A DNA stretch of 64,000 nucleotides from Rhodoferax aquaticus (GCF_006974105.1 NZ_CP036282.1:4154001-4218000); one strand, 5' to 3'; shown: positions 36,001-46,025, counted from the stretch's first letter. Notes: generated from the sequence alone by a model not told the origin. A program made the numbers and translations.

Positions 36001-37635
36001 TTAAGCGGCGTCCGCCGCCGTGGCAGGGACCGGCTGACTGGCTTGATGACGCTGTTGGCGTTGCGCCCCACCACTAGCAAGGGCCGCGCCGCCGCGGGCC
36101 ATCCGTTTGGGCAGCAGCCCATGCAAAGCCTTGGGGTTGGCATGGGCACCGCTGGCCAAATAATCAGCCAAGAGGGCGGCGCGGGCCAGCGCAGGATCAC
36201 AGCCTTTGGGACCGCACAGGTACTCAAACAAGCTATCCACCAATTGGTCCGGCGTAATGCCGCTAGTCGCGTTCAGCTGTACCCACAGGTAATCCGCCAC
36301 GTCGGCAAATGCAGCAAACGCAGAGGGGCCTTGCATGAGCAAATCCATGGTGGCGGTAAAGCGGCCCGAGTTGGCCACCATGTCCCAGTAGCGGGCCAAG
36401 CGCACAAAGGTTTGCACCTCTTGCGCACTGACTGCTGCGCTGGAGCGCACGGTGTAGGGCGGCAGCGGTTCGTAGTCCAAGCCGTCTGGGTCTTGGCCCG
36501 GCACCATGGACCTGTTGGCCAACGGCGTGCCCCGCAGGCGCTTGAGCACGCCCAGTTGTATCTCGTGGGGCCGCAGTGCCCACAGGCGGTCAAAGCCCTC
36601 GCCAAAGCTTTGCCAACTCTCACCGGGCAGGCCAAAAATCAAATCGGTATGCAAATGTGCATGGCTCTGGGTCACCAACCAGTGCACATTGGCTTCGGTT
36701 TTGTCGTTGTCTTGGCGGCGTGAAATGCGCTGCTGTACGTCGGGGTTGAAGCTCTGAATGCCCACCTCAAACTGCAACACACCCGCGGGAAAGAGCGCAA
36801 TCATGGCTTTGAGGCGGTCAGGCAGGTGGTCAGGGATTACCTCAAAATGCAGGAATAAGTCAGGCTTCTGCCCTGCAGGCGGCAAACGGTCTAAAAAAAA
36901 CTGCAGCACCCGCACGGACGCGTCGATCTTCAAGTTAAAAGTGCGGTCTACAAACTTGAAGGTACGGGCACCCCGCGCATACAAGGCATCCAGCTCGGCC
37001 AGAAAACGGTCCAAGTCAAAAGCCCACGCCGTCTTGTCCAAAGAACTCAGACAAAACTCGCATTTAAAAGGGCAGCCCCTAGACGCCTCCACATACAGCA
37101 CACGGTGCGCCAAGTCTTGCGCGCTGTAATGCGCATAAGGAAAGTCAATGTCATCCAATGCGGGCTGCTCACCCGCAATCACTTTCATCAGCGGGCGCGG
37201 GCCGTGCACCAATGCCTTGCACAGCCTGGGAAAACTGACATCGCCCCAGCCGGTGATCACATAGTCCGCCAGTGCGACGATGGGCTGGGTGTCTAGCTCA
37301 TGGCTGACCTCGGGGCCACCCAAGACCACTTTGACGCGTGGATGCTGGGCTTTGAGCAGGCACACCACTTCGCAGGTTTGCACCACGTTCCAGATGTACA
37401 CGCCGAAACCCACCACCAATACAGCGTGCGCATCTTGCGCACAGGCGGACAGCTCGGCCCACAGTTCGTCCACAATGCCCTGCGCGGGCCGGTTGATGGT
37501 GAACTCTTGCAGCACCGTGTGGGCCTGCAAGTCGGCGCCCCCGTGGCGCTGCATATTGGCCAGCAAATAGCGAAGCCCTAAGGAAGCGTGGATGTATTTG
37601 GCGTTCAGCGTTGCCAGAATGATGCGGTGGGCCAT
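36001..37635 (-). CDS. B12-binding radical SAM protein (DUF4080-type)
   Basis: A 544-residue enzyme. Residues about 4-150 are a cobalamin-binding domain (LATLNAKYIHASLGLRYLLA, VVLGGPEVSHE). Residues about 175-400 are a radical SAM core whose cluster cysteines are C188, C192 and C195 (GCPFKCEFC). A C-terminal helical domain and a Gln/Ala-rich tail follow. Related proteins are widespread and mostly uncharacterised. The ATG at 37635 is chosen over 37665 because the B12 domain starts there. It diverges from the DUF167 gene with only 17 bp between start codons. Confidence 0.87.
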   Translation of the reverse strand: MAHRIILATLNAKYIHASLGLRYLLANMQRHGGADLQAHTVLQEFTINRPAQGIVDELWAELSACAQDAHAVLVVGFGVYIWNVVQTCEVVCLLKAQHPRVKVVLGGPEVSHELDTQPIVALADYVITGWGDVSFPRLCKALVHGPRPLMKVIAGEQPALDDIDFPYAHYSAQDLAHRVLYVEASRGCPFKCEFCLSSLDKTAWAFDLDRFLAELDALYARGARTFKFVDRTFNLKIDASVRVLQFFLDRLPPAGQKPDLFLHFEVIPDHLPDRLKAMIALFPAGVLQFEVGIQSFNPDVQQRISRRQDNDKTEANVHWLVTQSHAHLHTDLIFGLPGESWQSFGEGFDRLWALRPHEIQLGVLKRLRGTPLANRSMVPGQDPDGLDYEPLPPYTVRSSAAVSAQEVQTFVRLARYWDMVANSGRFTATMDLLMQGPSAFAAFADVADYLWVQLNATSGITPDQLVDSLFEYLCGPKGCDPALARAALLADYLASGAHANPKALHGLLPKRMARGGAALASGGAQRQQRHQASQPVPATAADAA

Positions 37636-37652
37636 GGACGTATTATCGAGCG

Positions 37653-37994
37653 ATGTCTTCCCCACGCCCTCGCAACGCCACCGGCGAGTCTTTCTTTGCT
37701 TGGGACGGAGACACCTTGATCGTCAATATTCTGGGCAAGCCCGCTGCCAGCAAAGACGCCATTGGCAAACCCAAAGGCACACAGCTCAAAGTCAGCGTCA
37801 CGGCGGCCCCCAAAGACGGCAAAGCGACCGACCACATGGTGCGCTTCTTGGCACCCCTGTTTGGGGTGGCGGTGGCCGACATCACGGTGGTGTTTGGCCA
37901 AGAAAACGTGAACAAGCAACTGCGCATCAAAGCCCCAAAAAAAATGCCTGCGGTGTTTGCGCAGGCATCCGGGAGTGACACCCAGGCAGGCTAG
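37653..37994 (+). CDS. DUF167 (YggU-like) family protein
   Basis: A 113-residue small protein of the DUF167/YggU family. The core is visible: GDTLIVNILGKPAASKDAIG, then LKVSVTAAPKDGKATDHMVR and a C-terminal strand with NVNKQLRI. The family is conserved but without an agreed function. Its last codons overlap the stop of the convergent outer-membrane protein gene by 4 bp. Confidence 0.88.
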   Translation: MSSPRPRNATGESFFAWDGDTLIVNILGKPAASKDAIGKPKGTQLKVSVTAAPKDGKATDHMVRFLAPLFGVAVADITVVFGQENVNKQLRIKAPKKMPAVFAQASGSDTQAG

Positions 37995-38626
37995 AACGAG
38001 TAGCTCACGCCAAGCCCAATGACTGGCATGGTCTTTAGCTTGTTGACGGCGTCTTGCACTTTGGCCTTTTGGGTGGCGATGTCGGAAGCGGAGGCGCCTG
38101 TGGCGGTGAGCGAGACTTTGGGGTCTTGGAACATCACGCCTAAGTCAAAGTTGAAGCCAAAGCCTTTGGCATCTTTAGGCCTTGTTGAGTAACCCAAGCC
38201 GACATAAGGGCTGGGGGAATCACTGAGCTTGATTTCGGAGTTCACGGTGAGGCCTGACGTGGAGCCCACGGTCGCGTTGGTGCCGTTGATACTGACTTTG
38301 TTGTCATTGACGACCAAACCACCCGACAACCTGAACCCGCCCTCGGACGGATACCAGTCGCCCACCAACTGAAAAGAACTCAGGCTCAGGTCCACATTCA
38401 GGCGCGAGTTGGCCCCAAAGTCCCCAACATCCCCAGAAAATGACTGCTTGTACGCATTGATCTGGCCGCGCAAGGCCCAGTCATTGGTCAATGACGCGGC
38501 ATAGCCTAGGCCCACACCATTGAGCCCGACTTGGGTGTACAGAGTGCCCGCGTCTCCCGCCGTTGCCACTCCTGGGAGCACTGCCAGAGCCAAAACCAAT
38601 GGAATCCACGCTTTTTTATTCGCCAT
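37991..38626 (-). CDS. Outer-membrane beta-barrel protein
   Basis: A 211-residue exported protein. A signal peptide (PLVLALAVLPGVATA) is followed by alternating strands rich in Gly, Asn and aromatic residues (TLYTQVGLNGVGLGYAASL, SPYVGLGYSTRP). It ends with the outer-membrane signature of a terminal aromatic residue (GLGVSYSF). The pattern fits a small 8-strand barrel; I do not recognise the family. A helical insert (about residues 180-197) is predicted near the end. Confidence 0.75.
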   Translation of the reverse strand: MANKKAWIPLVLALAVLPGVATAGDAGTLYTQVGLNGVGLGYAASLTNDWALRGQINAYKQSFSGDVGDFGANSRLNVDLSLSSFQLVGDWYPSEGGFRLSGGLVVNDNKVSINGTNATVGSTSGLTVNSEIKLSDSPSPYVGLGYSTRPKDAKGFGFNFDLGVMFQDPKVSLTATGASASDIATQKAKVQDAVNKLKTMPVIGLGVSYSF

Positions 38627-38952
38627 ACTTCCCCCTTAAGTCCATGTTGAAACACCAACCCTGGCCACCACCGGCAGCCACTCGCTTTGTGTCTTTATCG
38701 ACAAGACAAGGTCTTTTTATAGTCCAGAGGTAGAAAAAAGAAAAGCGGTTTCTGTACGAATTTCATGCCAACTTGTATGCAAATGCGAAAATGCACCAAG
38801 CAAGTGCAACGCGCGGTCACGATCTAAGGCGCGTCGCCCCAGACCGACGATTGATAAGCTCCGGAACTAAGCTACCGTATTCCACTCACAGTGCGGTGGA
38901 GTCTGCGACAGGGCCCACGCCTTGTGCTGCTTTCAACTGTTTAAGTAATTCC
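38627..38952. other. 326-bp intergenic region between OMP and dsbD genes
   Basis: This gap separates divergent genes and must hold both promoters. It has an AT-rich stretch at about 38710-38760. A frame in phase with dsbD is open back to 38773 but gives an unlikely protein start. I see no convincing small gene, RNA or operator in it. Confidence 0.5.
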
Positions 38953-41172
38953 ATGACCGCACTGCGAAACGCTCTTCTTTTCATAGCTGCTTGCGCAGTA
39001 TTCATGGGCGCAAACGCCCAATTTAGCCTAGGAAAATCATCCACCGAGAGCGCATCGGCGTCTGCCGTGGTGCAGACAGACCAGGTGCGCGCCGAGCTGA
39101 TTGCCCACGCACCCGATGGCGTGGACCCGGGCAAGACCATCTGGGTAGGCCTGCAGCTGCAGCACCAGCCCCAGTGGCACACCTACTGGAAGAACCCGGG
39201 CGACTCTGGCTTGCCCACACAACTGCAGTGGAGCCTGCCGGCTGGCGTAGACGCGGGCGAGATCGTTTGGCCCACGCCTAAAAAAATACGCATTGGCAGC
39301 CTGGCCAACTTTGGCTTTGAAGGCACCACACTGCTACCCGTCCCCCTGCAAATCAGCCCCCAGTTCAAGCCCGGCCTGCTGGCCCAAGACCTGGAGGTCA
39401 AGCTGCACGCGCAGTGGCTGGTGTGCCGCCAAGAGTGCATTCCCCAAGAGGGTGACTTTGTCCTCAAACTGCCCTTGCGCAGCTCCACCGCCATCCACGC
39501 CACCGCCTTTGAAGCCGCCCGCGCGGCCAGCCCCAAGCCTTTGCCCCAGGCCGCCCAAGCCACGGTAGACGCACACGGCCTGCGCCTGCAAGTGCAAGGT
39601 TTACCGGTGGCTTGGCAGGGCAAAGCGTTGAACGCGTTTGTCGCCACCCCCGAGTTGCTCGACGCACCGGCCTCGCCCGACAGCGATAACGCAGTCAGCA
39701 GCGCGCCCGCCAAGGCCGGCACCCAGCAATGGAGCGACGGCACGTGGAGCGCACGCATGCCCATGGCCCCAAATCGCAGCGCCAGCCCTACGGCCTTCGA
39801 GGTGGTATTGAGCTTGGGTGCGCAGAGCGTGCAGACCCAAGCCAGCGTGCAGGGCGCATGGCCCACCGCTGCTGCCAAGCTGGAAGTCTCCCCCGCGCTG
39901 CAGCAAGCGCTCGCGGCCAATGCGCTGGCCGCCCAGCAGACGCAAGAGAGCGCCAGCGTGGGTGGTTTTGTGTGGGCGCTGCTGGCGGCCGTTTTGGGTG
40001 GGCTCATTCTCAACCTCATGCCCTGCGTCTTCCCCGTGCTGGCCATCAAGGTGCTGGGTTTTGCCAGCCAGCACAAGCACAGCCGTGCCGCCCAGCGGGC
40101 CCAAGGGCTGGCTTACACCGCCGGCGTAGTTGTGAGCTTTTTGGCCCTGGGTGGGCTGATGCTGGCGCTGCGCGCGGGCGGCGAGCAGCTGGGTTGGGGC
40201 TTTCAGCTGCAGTCGCCCGCCGTAATAGCGGGCTTGGCCTTGCTGTTCACGCTTTTGGGCTTGAACCTGATGGGCGTGATGGAGTTCGGCAACTGGCTGC
40301 CTGCGGGCTGGGCGGGCGTGCAACTGCGCCACCCGAGTGCCGATGCCTTCTTGTCTGGCGTGTTGGCCGTGGCGGTCGCGTCGCCCTGCACAGCGCCATT
40401 CATGGGCGCGTCACTGGGCTACGCCATTGCACTGCCAGCGCCCCAGGCCTTGGGCATTTTTGCGGCGCTGGGCTTGGGCTTGGCGCTCCCTTACTTGCTG
40501 GCGAGCTGGGTGCCTGCTATGGGCAACTTGCTACCCCGCCCCGGCGCTTGGATGCAGACTTTGCGCCACTTCATGGCTTTTTTGATGTGGGCCACGGTGG
40601 TGTGGCTGGTCTGGGTGCTAGGGCACCTGAGCGGCATCGACGGTGCCGCCAGCCTGTTGGCCTTGCTGCTGGCCGTGGCTGTGGTGGTCTGGGCACTGCA
40701 ATTGCCCGCCGGCAGTCGCCGCGTGTTTGCTACGCTTTCTATAGCTGCCAGCGCAATACTGGTGAGCGCCATTGGCCAAAATGTCTTGAAAATCGAAGGG
40801 GCGACGGTTGGCAGCAGCGAAACCACCGCCGAAGGTGCTTGGCAAGCCTGGGCACCCGGCCGTGTTGACGCGGAGCTGGCCAAAGGCACACCCGTGTTTG
40901 TGGACTTCACCGCCGCCTGGTGCATCACCTGCCAGTACAACAAGAAAACTACTTTGAACCGCGCCGACGTGCTGGCAAGCTTTGCAGCCAAGCGTGTCAC
41001 CCTGCTGCGCGCCGACTGGACACGGCGCGACCCCGCCATCACGCAAGCGCTGCAGCAGCTAGGCCGCAGCGGCCTGCCGGTTTACGTCTTGTATACCCCC
41101 GGCCGTGCGCCGGTGGTGATGTCAGAAATACTCAACGCCGCCGACCTGCAAGCCAGCGTGGCGGCGCTGTAA
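38953..41172 (+). CDS. dsbD: Thiol:disulfide interchange protein DsbD-like
   Basis: A 739-residue inner-membrane reductant exporter with a signal peptide. The N-terminal periplasmic domain has a Cys pair (WLVCRQECIPQEG). The central eight-helix domain has the two conserved membrane Cys segments (NLMPCVFPVLAIKVLG and VAVASPCTAPFMG). The C-terminal thioredoxin-like domain has the active site AAWCITCQYNK. Electrons pass from cytoplasmic thioredoxin to periplasmic partners. The N-terminal domain resembles the ScsB-type more than E. coli DsbD. The ATG at 38953 gives the signal peptide, whose coding sequence carries a dispersed 34-bp repeat. Confidence 0.9.
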   Translation: MTALRNALLFIAACAVFMGANAQFSLGKSSTESASASAVVQTDQVRAELIAHAPDGVDPGKTIWVGLQLQHQPQWHTYWKNPGDSGLPTQLQWSLPAGVDAGEIVWPTPKKIRIGSLANFGFEGTTLLPVPLQISPQFKPGLLAQDLEVKLHAQWLVCRQECIPQEGDFVLKLPLRSSTAIHATAFEAARAASPKPLPQAAQATVDAHGLRLQVQGLPVAWQGKALNAFVATPELLDAPASPDSDNAVSSAPAKAGTQQWSDGTWSARMPMAPNRSASPTAFEVVLSLGAQSVQTQASVQGAWPTAAAKLEVSPALQQALAANALAAQQTQESASVGGFVWALLAAVLGGLILNLMPCVFPVLAIKVLGFASQHKHSRAAQRAQGLAYTAGVVVSFLALGGLMLALRAGGEQLGWGFQLQSPAVIAGLALLFTLLGLNLMGVMEFGNWLPAGWAGVQLRHPSADAFLSGVLAVAVASPCTAPFMGASLGYAIALPAPQALGIFAALGLGLALPYLLASWVPAMGNLLPRPGAWMQTLRHFMAFLMWATVVWLVWVLGHLSGIDGAASLLALLLAVAVVVWALQLPAGSRRVFATLSIAASAILVSAIGQNVLKIEGATVGSSETTAEGAWQAWAPGRVDAELAKGTPVFVDFTAAWCITCQYNKKTTLNRADVLASFAAKRVTLLRADWTRRDPAITQALQQLGRSGLPVYVLYTPGRAPVVMSEILNAADLQASVAAL
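38977..39010. repeat. Dispersed 34-bp repeat, copy 2 (in the dsbD signal peptide)
   Basis: The same 34-bp element as at 21594-21627, with two differences, encoding part of the DsbD signal peptide (FIAACAVFMG). A more diverged relative is visible at about 40738-40770, later in the same gene. Confidence 0.6.
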
Positions 41173-41198
41173 GCCTAGCGCCTAGCGTGCCCAGCCGC

Positions 41199-42722
41199 CT
41201 ACTTGGCGGCGATCACTTTCACCAGCTGCCCCGCTTTGGGCTCGCCGCCGGTGTAGTAGCCGTTGATCAGGCGCAGCTGCTTCTCCGGGTTGCTAATGGG
41301 CGAGTTCTTGGCCAACTCGGCAAAGCCGCCCTTGGGGTAGGCCACGGTTTGAATCACCCAAGGGCGTGCCGCGGCTTTGTCTTGGGTGGTCAGGGCGCGG
41401 AAGCTGCCCTGCGCTTCTTGCAAGCCCGCACGGGCGCGCTGCAGGGCTTGGCCGTCTTTGGCGCTTAACTGCAACACATAGGCGTTCTCCCCGGGGCCGG
41501 TGACCACCGTGGCTTCTAGTGACTGGCTTTGGCCTTGCGCGTTTTGGCGCACTCCGACAAAGCGGGTGGCGGGCAAGCCGTTGATGGTCAGCCCCTCGGT
41601 GCGGCCCTGGGTGGGTTTGAGCATGGCCTTGATGATGTCATTGGGTGACTTGCCTGCTTTGGGTGGCACCAAGCGCACGACCAGTGCCGCATCACTGGCG
41701 GCATTGACCACCGCCAACTGTTCTTGCCCGTTTTGAATGCGCCAGCCGCTCGGTGCGGTGAGGCCAAAGCCCAGAGTGGGGTGGTAAAAGTTGGAACCGC
41801 GCGTCAGACCCTGCTCCGCACTGTCGCCAAAGCCCAGCCCTGTGATGGCTTTGAGGTAACGCTCACGGCCTTCGGTGTTGTACGGGCCTTTGTCCGCATA
41901 TTGCGCTGCGATTCTGGAGATCATCTCCAGGCGCTGGTCGTTCGATGGGTGCGAGGCCAACCAGTCGCCCCCCTTGGGCACAGGGCGTCCCTCGGCTTTG
42001 GCTTGGTCTGCGGCAAACAGCTCTTGGTTTTTGAGCACCTTGATCACGTCCACCATGTTGTTGGGGTTGAAAGCGGTGCGCGCCAAGTATTCCGCGCCCA
42101 GGCCATCGGCCTGCAGCTCTTGCTCACGGCCATACGACGCTACATAGCCCGCCGCCACGGTTTGCGACACATCGCCCGCCAAGCGGCCCGCACCGGTGAC
42201 GCCTTGGCTCTCCAACACCGCTCCCAAGACGCTGGCCGCCAGCACGCCCAAGCCTGCGTTTTGCTGGCTGGTGGCGCGCTGGGCGCCGTGGCGTGCGGTC
42301 ACATGGCCAATTTCGTGGCCAATCACGCCCGCCAAATCGGCCTCGCTGTCCATATAGGCCATGATGCCGCGCGTGACGTACACATAGCCACCGGGCAGTG
42401 CAAACGCGTTGATCTCGGGGCTGTCTAGCACGGTGAAGTGCCACTTCAATTCCTTGCGGTGGGAGAGTGCGGCCAAGCGCTGGCCCAAGGCGTTGACATA
42501 GCTTTGCACCGCTGGGTTGTTGAACACGCCGTACTCTTGCAGCACCTGTTGGTGGCCTTTGGCGCCTTCGGCCAGTTCATCGCTTTCGCTCATCACCGAG
42601 CGCTCGGTTTCCCCGGTGACGGGGTTCACCATTTGGGTGCCGCAACTGGTCAGCAGGGCTGCACCCAAGAGCGCGGGGGCGAGCCATTTGGAAGTGAAAC
42701 GACGTGGGATGTGCATGGTCAT
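41199..42722 (-). CDS. M48-family zinc metalloprotease lipoprotein (BepA-like)
   Basis: A 507-residue exported protease. The N-terminus has a lipobox LLTSC with the lipid cysteine at C27. The zinc site is HEIGH at 136-140, with the third ligand in the downstream EQELQADGLG segment, and the substrate-cleft segment FALPGGYVYVTRGI is typical. The C-terminal ~200 residues are a domain without TPR motifs that I can see. Relatives such as BepA act in outer-membrane protein quality control. Confidence 0.9.
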   Translation of the reverse strand: MTMHIPRRFTSKWLAPALLGAALLTSCGTQMVNPVTGETERSVMSESDELAEGAKGHQQVLQEYGVFNNPAVQSYVNALGQRLAALSHRKELKWHFTVLDSPEINAFALPGGYVYVTRGIMAYMDSEADLAGVIGHEIGHVTARHGAQRATSQQNAGLGVLAASVLGAVLESQGVTGAGRLAGDVSQTVAAGYVASYGREQELQADGLGAEYLARTAFNPNNMVDVIKVLKNQELFAADQAKAEGRPVPKGGDWLASHPSNDQRLEMISRIAAQYADKGPYNTEGRERYLKAITGLGFGDSAEQGLTRGSNFYHPTLGFGLTAPSGWRIQNGQEQLAVVNAASDAALVVRLVPPKAGKSPNDIIKAMLKPTQGRTEGLTINGLPATRFVGVRQNAQGQSQSLEATVVTGPGENAYVLQLSAKDGQALQRARAGLQEAQGSFRALTTQDKAAARPWVIQTVAYPKGGFAELAKNSPISNPEKQLRLINGYYTGGEPKAGQLVKVIAAK

Positions 42723-42849
42723 GACCTAATCGAAAAAAGTCAGGTGGATGTGAGGCCTAGGTTTAGCCAAGTGTAGGTGGCATCACATGGAAACTCCATG
42801 CGCTGGCGCACCCCGCTTGCACCTACAACGCAACACACAGCCATTGTGT

Positions 42850-44412
42850 TTACGCGCGGGTCACAAGCCCCGTGGGCCCGACAAACTGGCCGGTCAGCCC
42901 ACGCGCATTGCTGCGCATGCGCCACGACAGCATGGCTTGGGCATAGCGCAAGACCACAGCGGCGTACTCGGGGTCAGCGGCCACATTGCGCAGGCAATGG
43001 GGGTCGGCATGCAGGTCAAACAGCAGGGGCTGCAAGGCGGCAAAGTGGACGTACTGAAAGTCGTGGTCGCGCAGTACCGCCAGCCCACAGTCATCCAGGC
43101 CTAGCCCCAGGGCGTCTTGGGCGTTGGGGCTCCAGGTGCTGCGGAAATCAAACTCCCAGTGGGCCGCATGGCGCCAGCCTTGCGGCGTTTGCCCATGGCA
43201 AATCGGCAGCAGCGAGTGGCCATCGCATTGGCGCGGTGCGGGCAAGCCCAGCCATTGCAGGATGGTGGGCATCACATCCACCGCCTCAGTAAAGCCGCCA
43301 AAGCGCTGGCCCCGGCTGGCATCCGCGTGGGTCTTGGGGTCACGCACGATCAGCGGCACGTGGTAGGCCTCTTTGAAGTAGCCCTCTTTGCCCAGCAGGT
43401 GGTGGTCACCCAGCATTTCGCCGTGGTCGGAGGTCAGCACGATGAAGGTGTTGGCGTACTGCCCGGTGTCTTTGAGGTGCTGCACCAAGCGGCCTACCTG
43501 CACATCTACCTCGCTGACCATGCCGTAGTAGGTCGCGCGCACCTGGGCCAAGTCTGCCGCACTCAGGTCTTTGACCAAGCCCTGCCCGCCCACGTAGAAC
43601 GTGCTTTGCTTGAGGTTTTGTAAGTACACCGCCAACAAAGGATGCTGCTCGGCCTCCAGCTCTGGACTGGCAGCACGCTGGGGTGCTGGCACGGAGTTTG
43701 GTGCGTATTGGGTATTGAACGGTGCGGACGCAATGAACGGCGGATGCGGCCGAATGTAGGACGCGTGCACAAACCACGACTCTTGGCGGCGCACCCCCAC
43801 ATAGTCCATGATGGCATCGGTCATGAAGTGGCTGATGCTGTGCTCCGCCGCAAACACCGTGGGCGCATTGCTGGGGGCAGCGGGGGCAGCGCCCTCCACC
43901 GTCTTGGGGCGGTAGACCTCTTGCATGTCCGTGCCCACGGCGTAGCCCATGCGCTGCAAATGCGCGAGCCACGCATGGGGTTTTTCAGGCAAGTACAGCA
44001 CCGGCTCCATGCCCGGCAGCACCGACTCGTAGGTGTGCATGGCGGGGTCATTGGCGTGGTGGATGCGCGGGTCGGCCGCCGTGTCGGTGTAGCCAAACAG
44101 GGCTGGCGTCAGGCCCACTTTGCGCGCCTCCCAGGCCACATTGCTAAACCGCGGGTCCAGGGGCGAGCCATTGCGCACTACGCCGTTGTTGTGCTGGTAC
44201 ATGCCGGTCAGCAAGGCCGCACGGGACGGCGCACACGGTGAGGCATTGGCGTAGTGCTGCGCAAACAACACTCCGTCCGCAGCCAGCGCATCGATGTGCG
44301 GCGTGTGGATGGCCGCGTTGCCCGCGCAAGCCAAGGCATCGGCACGCCATTGGTCTAAGGTGATAAAGAGGAGGTTGCGAGGTTCCATAGCAGGGCGAGG
44401 GGTGGGGCTCAT
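42850..44412 (-). CDS. Cys-type sulfatase
   Basis: About 520 residues of the alkaline phosphatase/sulfatase superfamily. The sulfatase signature is SPCAPSRAALLTG, in which the Cys is converted to formylglycine. The metal-site N-terminus is LLFITLDQWRAD and the second metal segment is LTSDHGEMLGDH. No signal peptide is present, so it is probably cytoplasmic. The start is uncertain: ATG 44412 and ATG 44388 both lack a good ribosome site, and the frame is open to 44457. The SUMF1-fold gene 10 kb away lacks its catalytic cysteines, so the maturase must be elsewhere. Confidence 0.87.
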   Translation of the reverse strand: MSPTPRPAMEPRNLLFITLDQWRADALACAGNAAIHTPHIDALAADGVLFAQHYANASPCAPSRAALLTGMYQHNNGVVRNGSPLDPRFSNVAWEARKVGLTPALFGYTDTAADPRIHHANDPAMHTYESVLPGMEPVLYLPEKPHAWLAHLQRMGYAVGTDMQEVYRPKTVEGAAPAAPSNAPTVFAAEHSISHFMTDAIMDYVGVRRQESWFVHASYIRPHPPFIASAPFNTQYAPNSVPAPQRAASPELEAEQHPLLAVYLQNLKQSTFYVGGQGLVKDLSAADLAQVRATYYGMVSEVDVQVGRLVQHLKDTGQYANTFIVLTSDHGEMLGDHHLLGKEGYFKEAYHVPLIVRDPKTHADASRGQRFGGFTEAVDVMPTILQWLGLPAPRQCDGHSLLPICHGQTPQGWRHAAHWEFDFRSTWSPNAQDALGLGLDDCGLAVLRDHDFQYVHFAALQPLLFDLHADPHCLRNVAADPEYAAVVLRYAQAMLSWRMRSNARGLTGQFVGPTGLVTRA

Positions 44413-44570
44413 GGGGTCAAACTGCGGTCTAGATAGGCTACTGTAGCGCGCAGACACCGCTTGCTGCTCAGCCGGTTACTACGCGCGGGAACCTGGCAAT
44501 CCAAGCATTTAGCCCCGAACACCTAGGGAATTCCCTAGGCGCGCCAAGGCCAAGCGCCGATAATTGGCGG

Positions 44571-45995
44571 ATGAATACGAACACGACACCCACACAGGGC
44601 CAGGCCGAGAGCGGCCCTTCTTTTGCAACTTTGGCCTTGAGCCCCGCGGTCTTGGCCAACTTGGAGCAACTGGGTTACAAAGACATGACCGCCATTCAGG
44701 CCGCCAGCCTGCCCACCGCCTTGGCTGGCAAAGACCTGATTGCCCAGGCCAAAACTGGCAGCGGCAAGACCGCCGCATTTGCCTTGGCCCTGTTGGCCAA
44801 ACTCAACCCCCGCTACTTTGCGGTGCAAGCCGCGGTGCTGTGCCCCACGCGTGAGCTGGCCGACCAAGTCACCACCGAAATACGCCGCTTGGCGCGCGCG
44901 GAAGAAAACATCAAAGTCGTCACCCTGTGCGGTGGCATTGCGCTGCGCGGCCAACGTGCCTCTCTAGAGCACGGCGCGCACATCGTGGTGGGCACCCCCG
45001 GGCGCATCATGGACCACTTGGAGCGCGGCTACCTGAACCTGGACGCCTTGCAAACCTTGGTGTTGGACGAAGCAGACCGCATGCTGGACATGGGCTTTTT
45101 TGACGACATTGCCACCGTGACCAAGCAATGCCCCAAAGAGCGCCAAACCCTGTTGTTCTCAGCCACCTACCCCGAGGGTATTGAAAAGCTGGCCAAACAG
45201 TTCATGCGCGAGCCCGTGCAGGTGAAGGTGGAGTCGCAGCACGCGCAGGCCTTGATTGAGCAGCGCTTTTACGAAGTCACCCGCGAGAACCGCTTGCAAA
45301 CCGTGGCCCAGTTGCTCAACCACTTCCGCCCTGTCAGCACCTTGGCGTTTTGCAATACCAAGCAGCAGTGCAAAGACCTAGTGACCTATCTGCAAGACCA
45401 AGGTTTTATCGCCTTGGCCTTGTATGGCGAGCTAGAGCAACGTGAGCGCGACCAGGTGCTGGCGCAGTTTGCCAACCGCAGTTGCTCGGTGCTGGTGGCC
45501 ACCGACGTGGCCTCACGCGGCTTGGACATTGCCCAGCTGGAAGCAGTGATTAACGTGGACATCACCCCTGACCCCGAGGTGCATGTGCACCGCATTGGCC
45601 GCACCGGCCGCGCAGGCGAAGCGGGCTTGGCGCTCAGCTTGGCCAGCATGCACGACATGGGCTCGGTCGGCAAAATTGAGCAGTACCAAAAGCAAAGTTC
45701 GGTCTGGCACAAGCTCGACACCCTGACGCCTAGCGGCAAAGGCCCGCTGACACCGCCCATGGCCACCATACAAATCTTGGGTGGGCGCAAAGAAAAAGTG
45801 CGCCCCGGTGATGTGCTGGGTGCACTCACAGGCACCGAAGGCGGCGAGGCCTACACCCGCGAACACATTGGCAAGATTCAGGTGACTGAGTTCTGCACCT
45901 TTGTGGCCGTGCAGCGCAACCTGGCCCACGCGGCTTGCGCCAAGCTCAATGCAGGCAAGGTCAAGGGCAAGAGCGTCAAAGCCCGGGTGATGTAG
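44571..45995 (+). CDS. dbpA: ATP-dependent RNA helicase DbpA
   Basis: A 474-residue DEAD-box helicase. Motifs in order are the Q motif (GYKDMTAIQAASLP), Walker A (AKTGSGKTAAF), DEAD (VLDEADRMLDMG), SAT (FSATYP), and HRIGRTGRAG in the second RecA domain. The C-terminal domain (GRKEKVRPGDVLGALTGTEG) is the RRM-like part that binds hairpin 92 of 23S rRNA, which marks DbpA among DEAD-box proteins. It acts in 50S subunit assembly. Confidence 0.94.
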   Translation: MNTNTTPTQGQAESGPSFATLALSPAVLANLEQLGYKDMTAIQAASLPTALAGKDLIAQAKTGSGKTAAFALALLAKLNPRYFAVQAAVLCPTRELADQVTTEIRRLARAEENIKVVTLCGGIALRGQRASLEHGAHIVVGTPGRIMDHLERGYLNLDALQTLVLDEADRMLDMGFFDDIATVTKQCPKERQTLLFSATYPEGIEKLAKQFMREPVQVKVESQHAQALIEQRFYEVTRENRLQTVAQLLNHFRPVSTLAFCNTKQQCKDLVTYLQDQGFIALALYGELEQRERDQVLAQFANRSCSVLVATDVASRGLDIAQLEAVINVDITPDPEVHVHRIGRTGRAGEAGLALSLASMHDMGSVGKIEQYQKQSSVWHKLDTLTPSGKGPLTPPMATIQILGGRKEKVRPGDVLGALTGTEGGEAYTREHIGKIQVTEFCTFVAVQRNLAHAACAKLNAGKVKGKSVKARVM

Positions 45996-46025
45996 ACCGG
46001 AAACTCGGCCTAGGTCCTAGGGTTT

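Noticed and set aside
42777..43292. A plus-strand 171-codon frame near the sulfatase gene
   Set aside because: Antisense to the sulfatase C-terminus; its Arg/His/Gly-rich translation has no motif.
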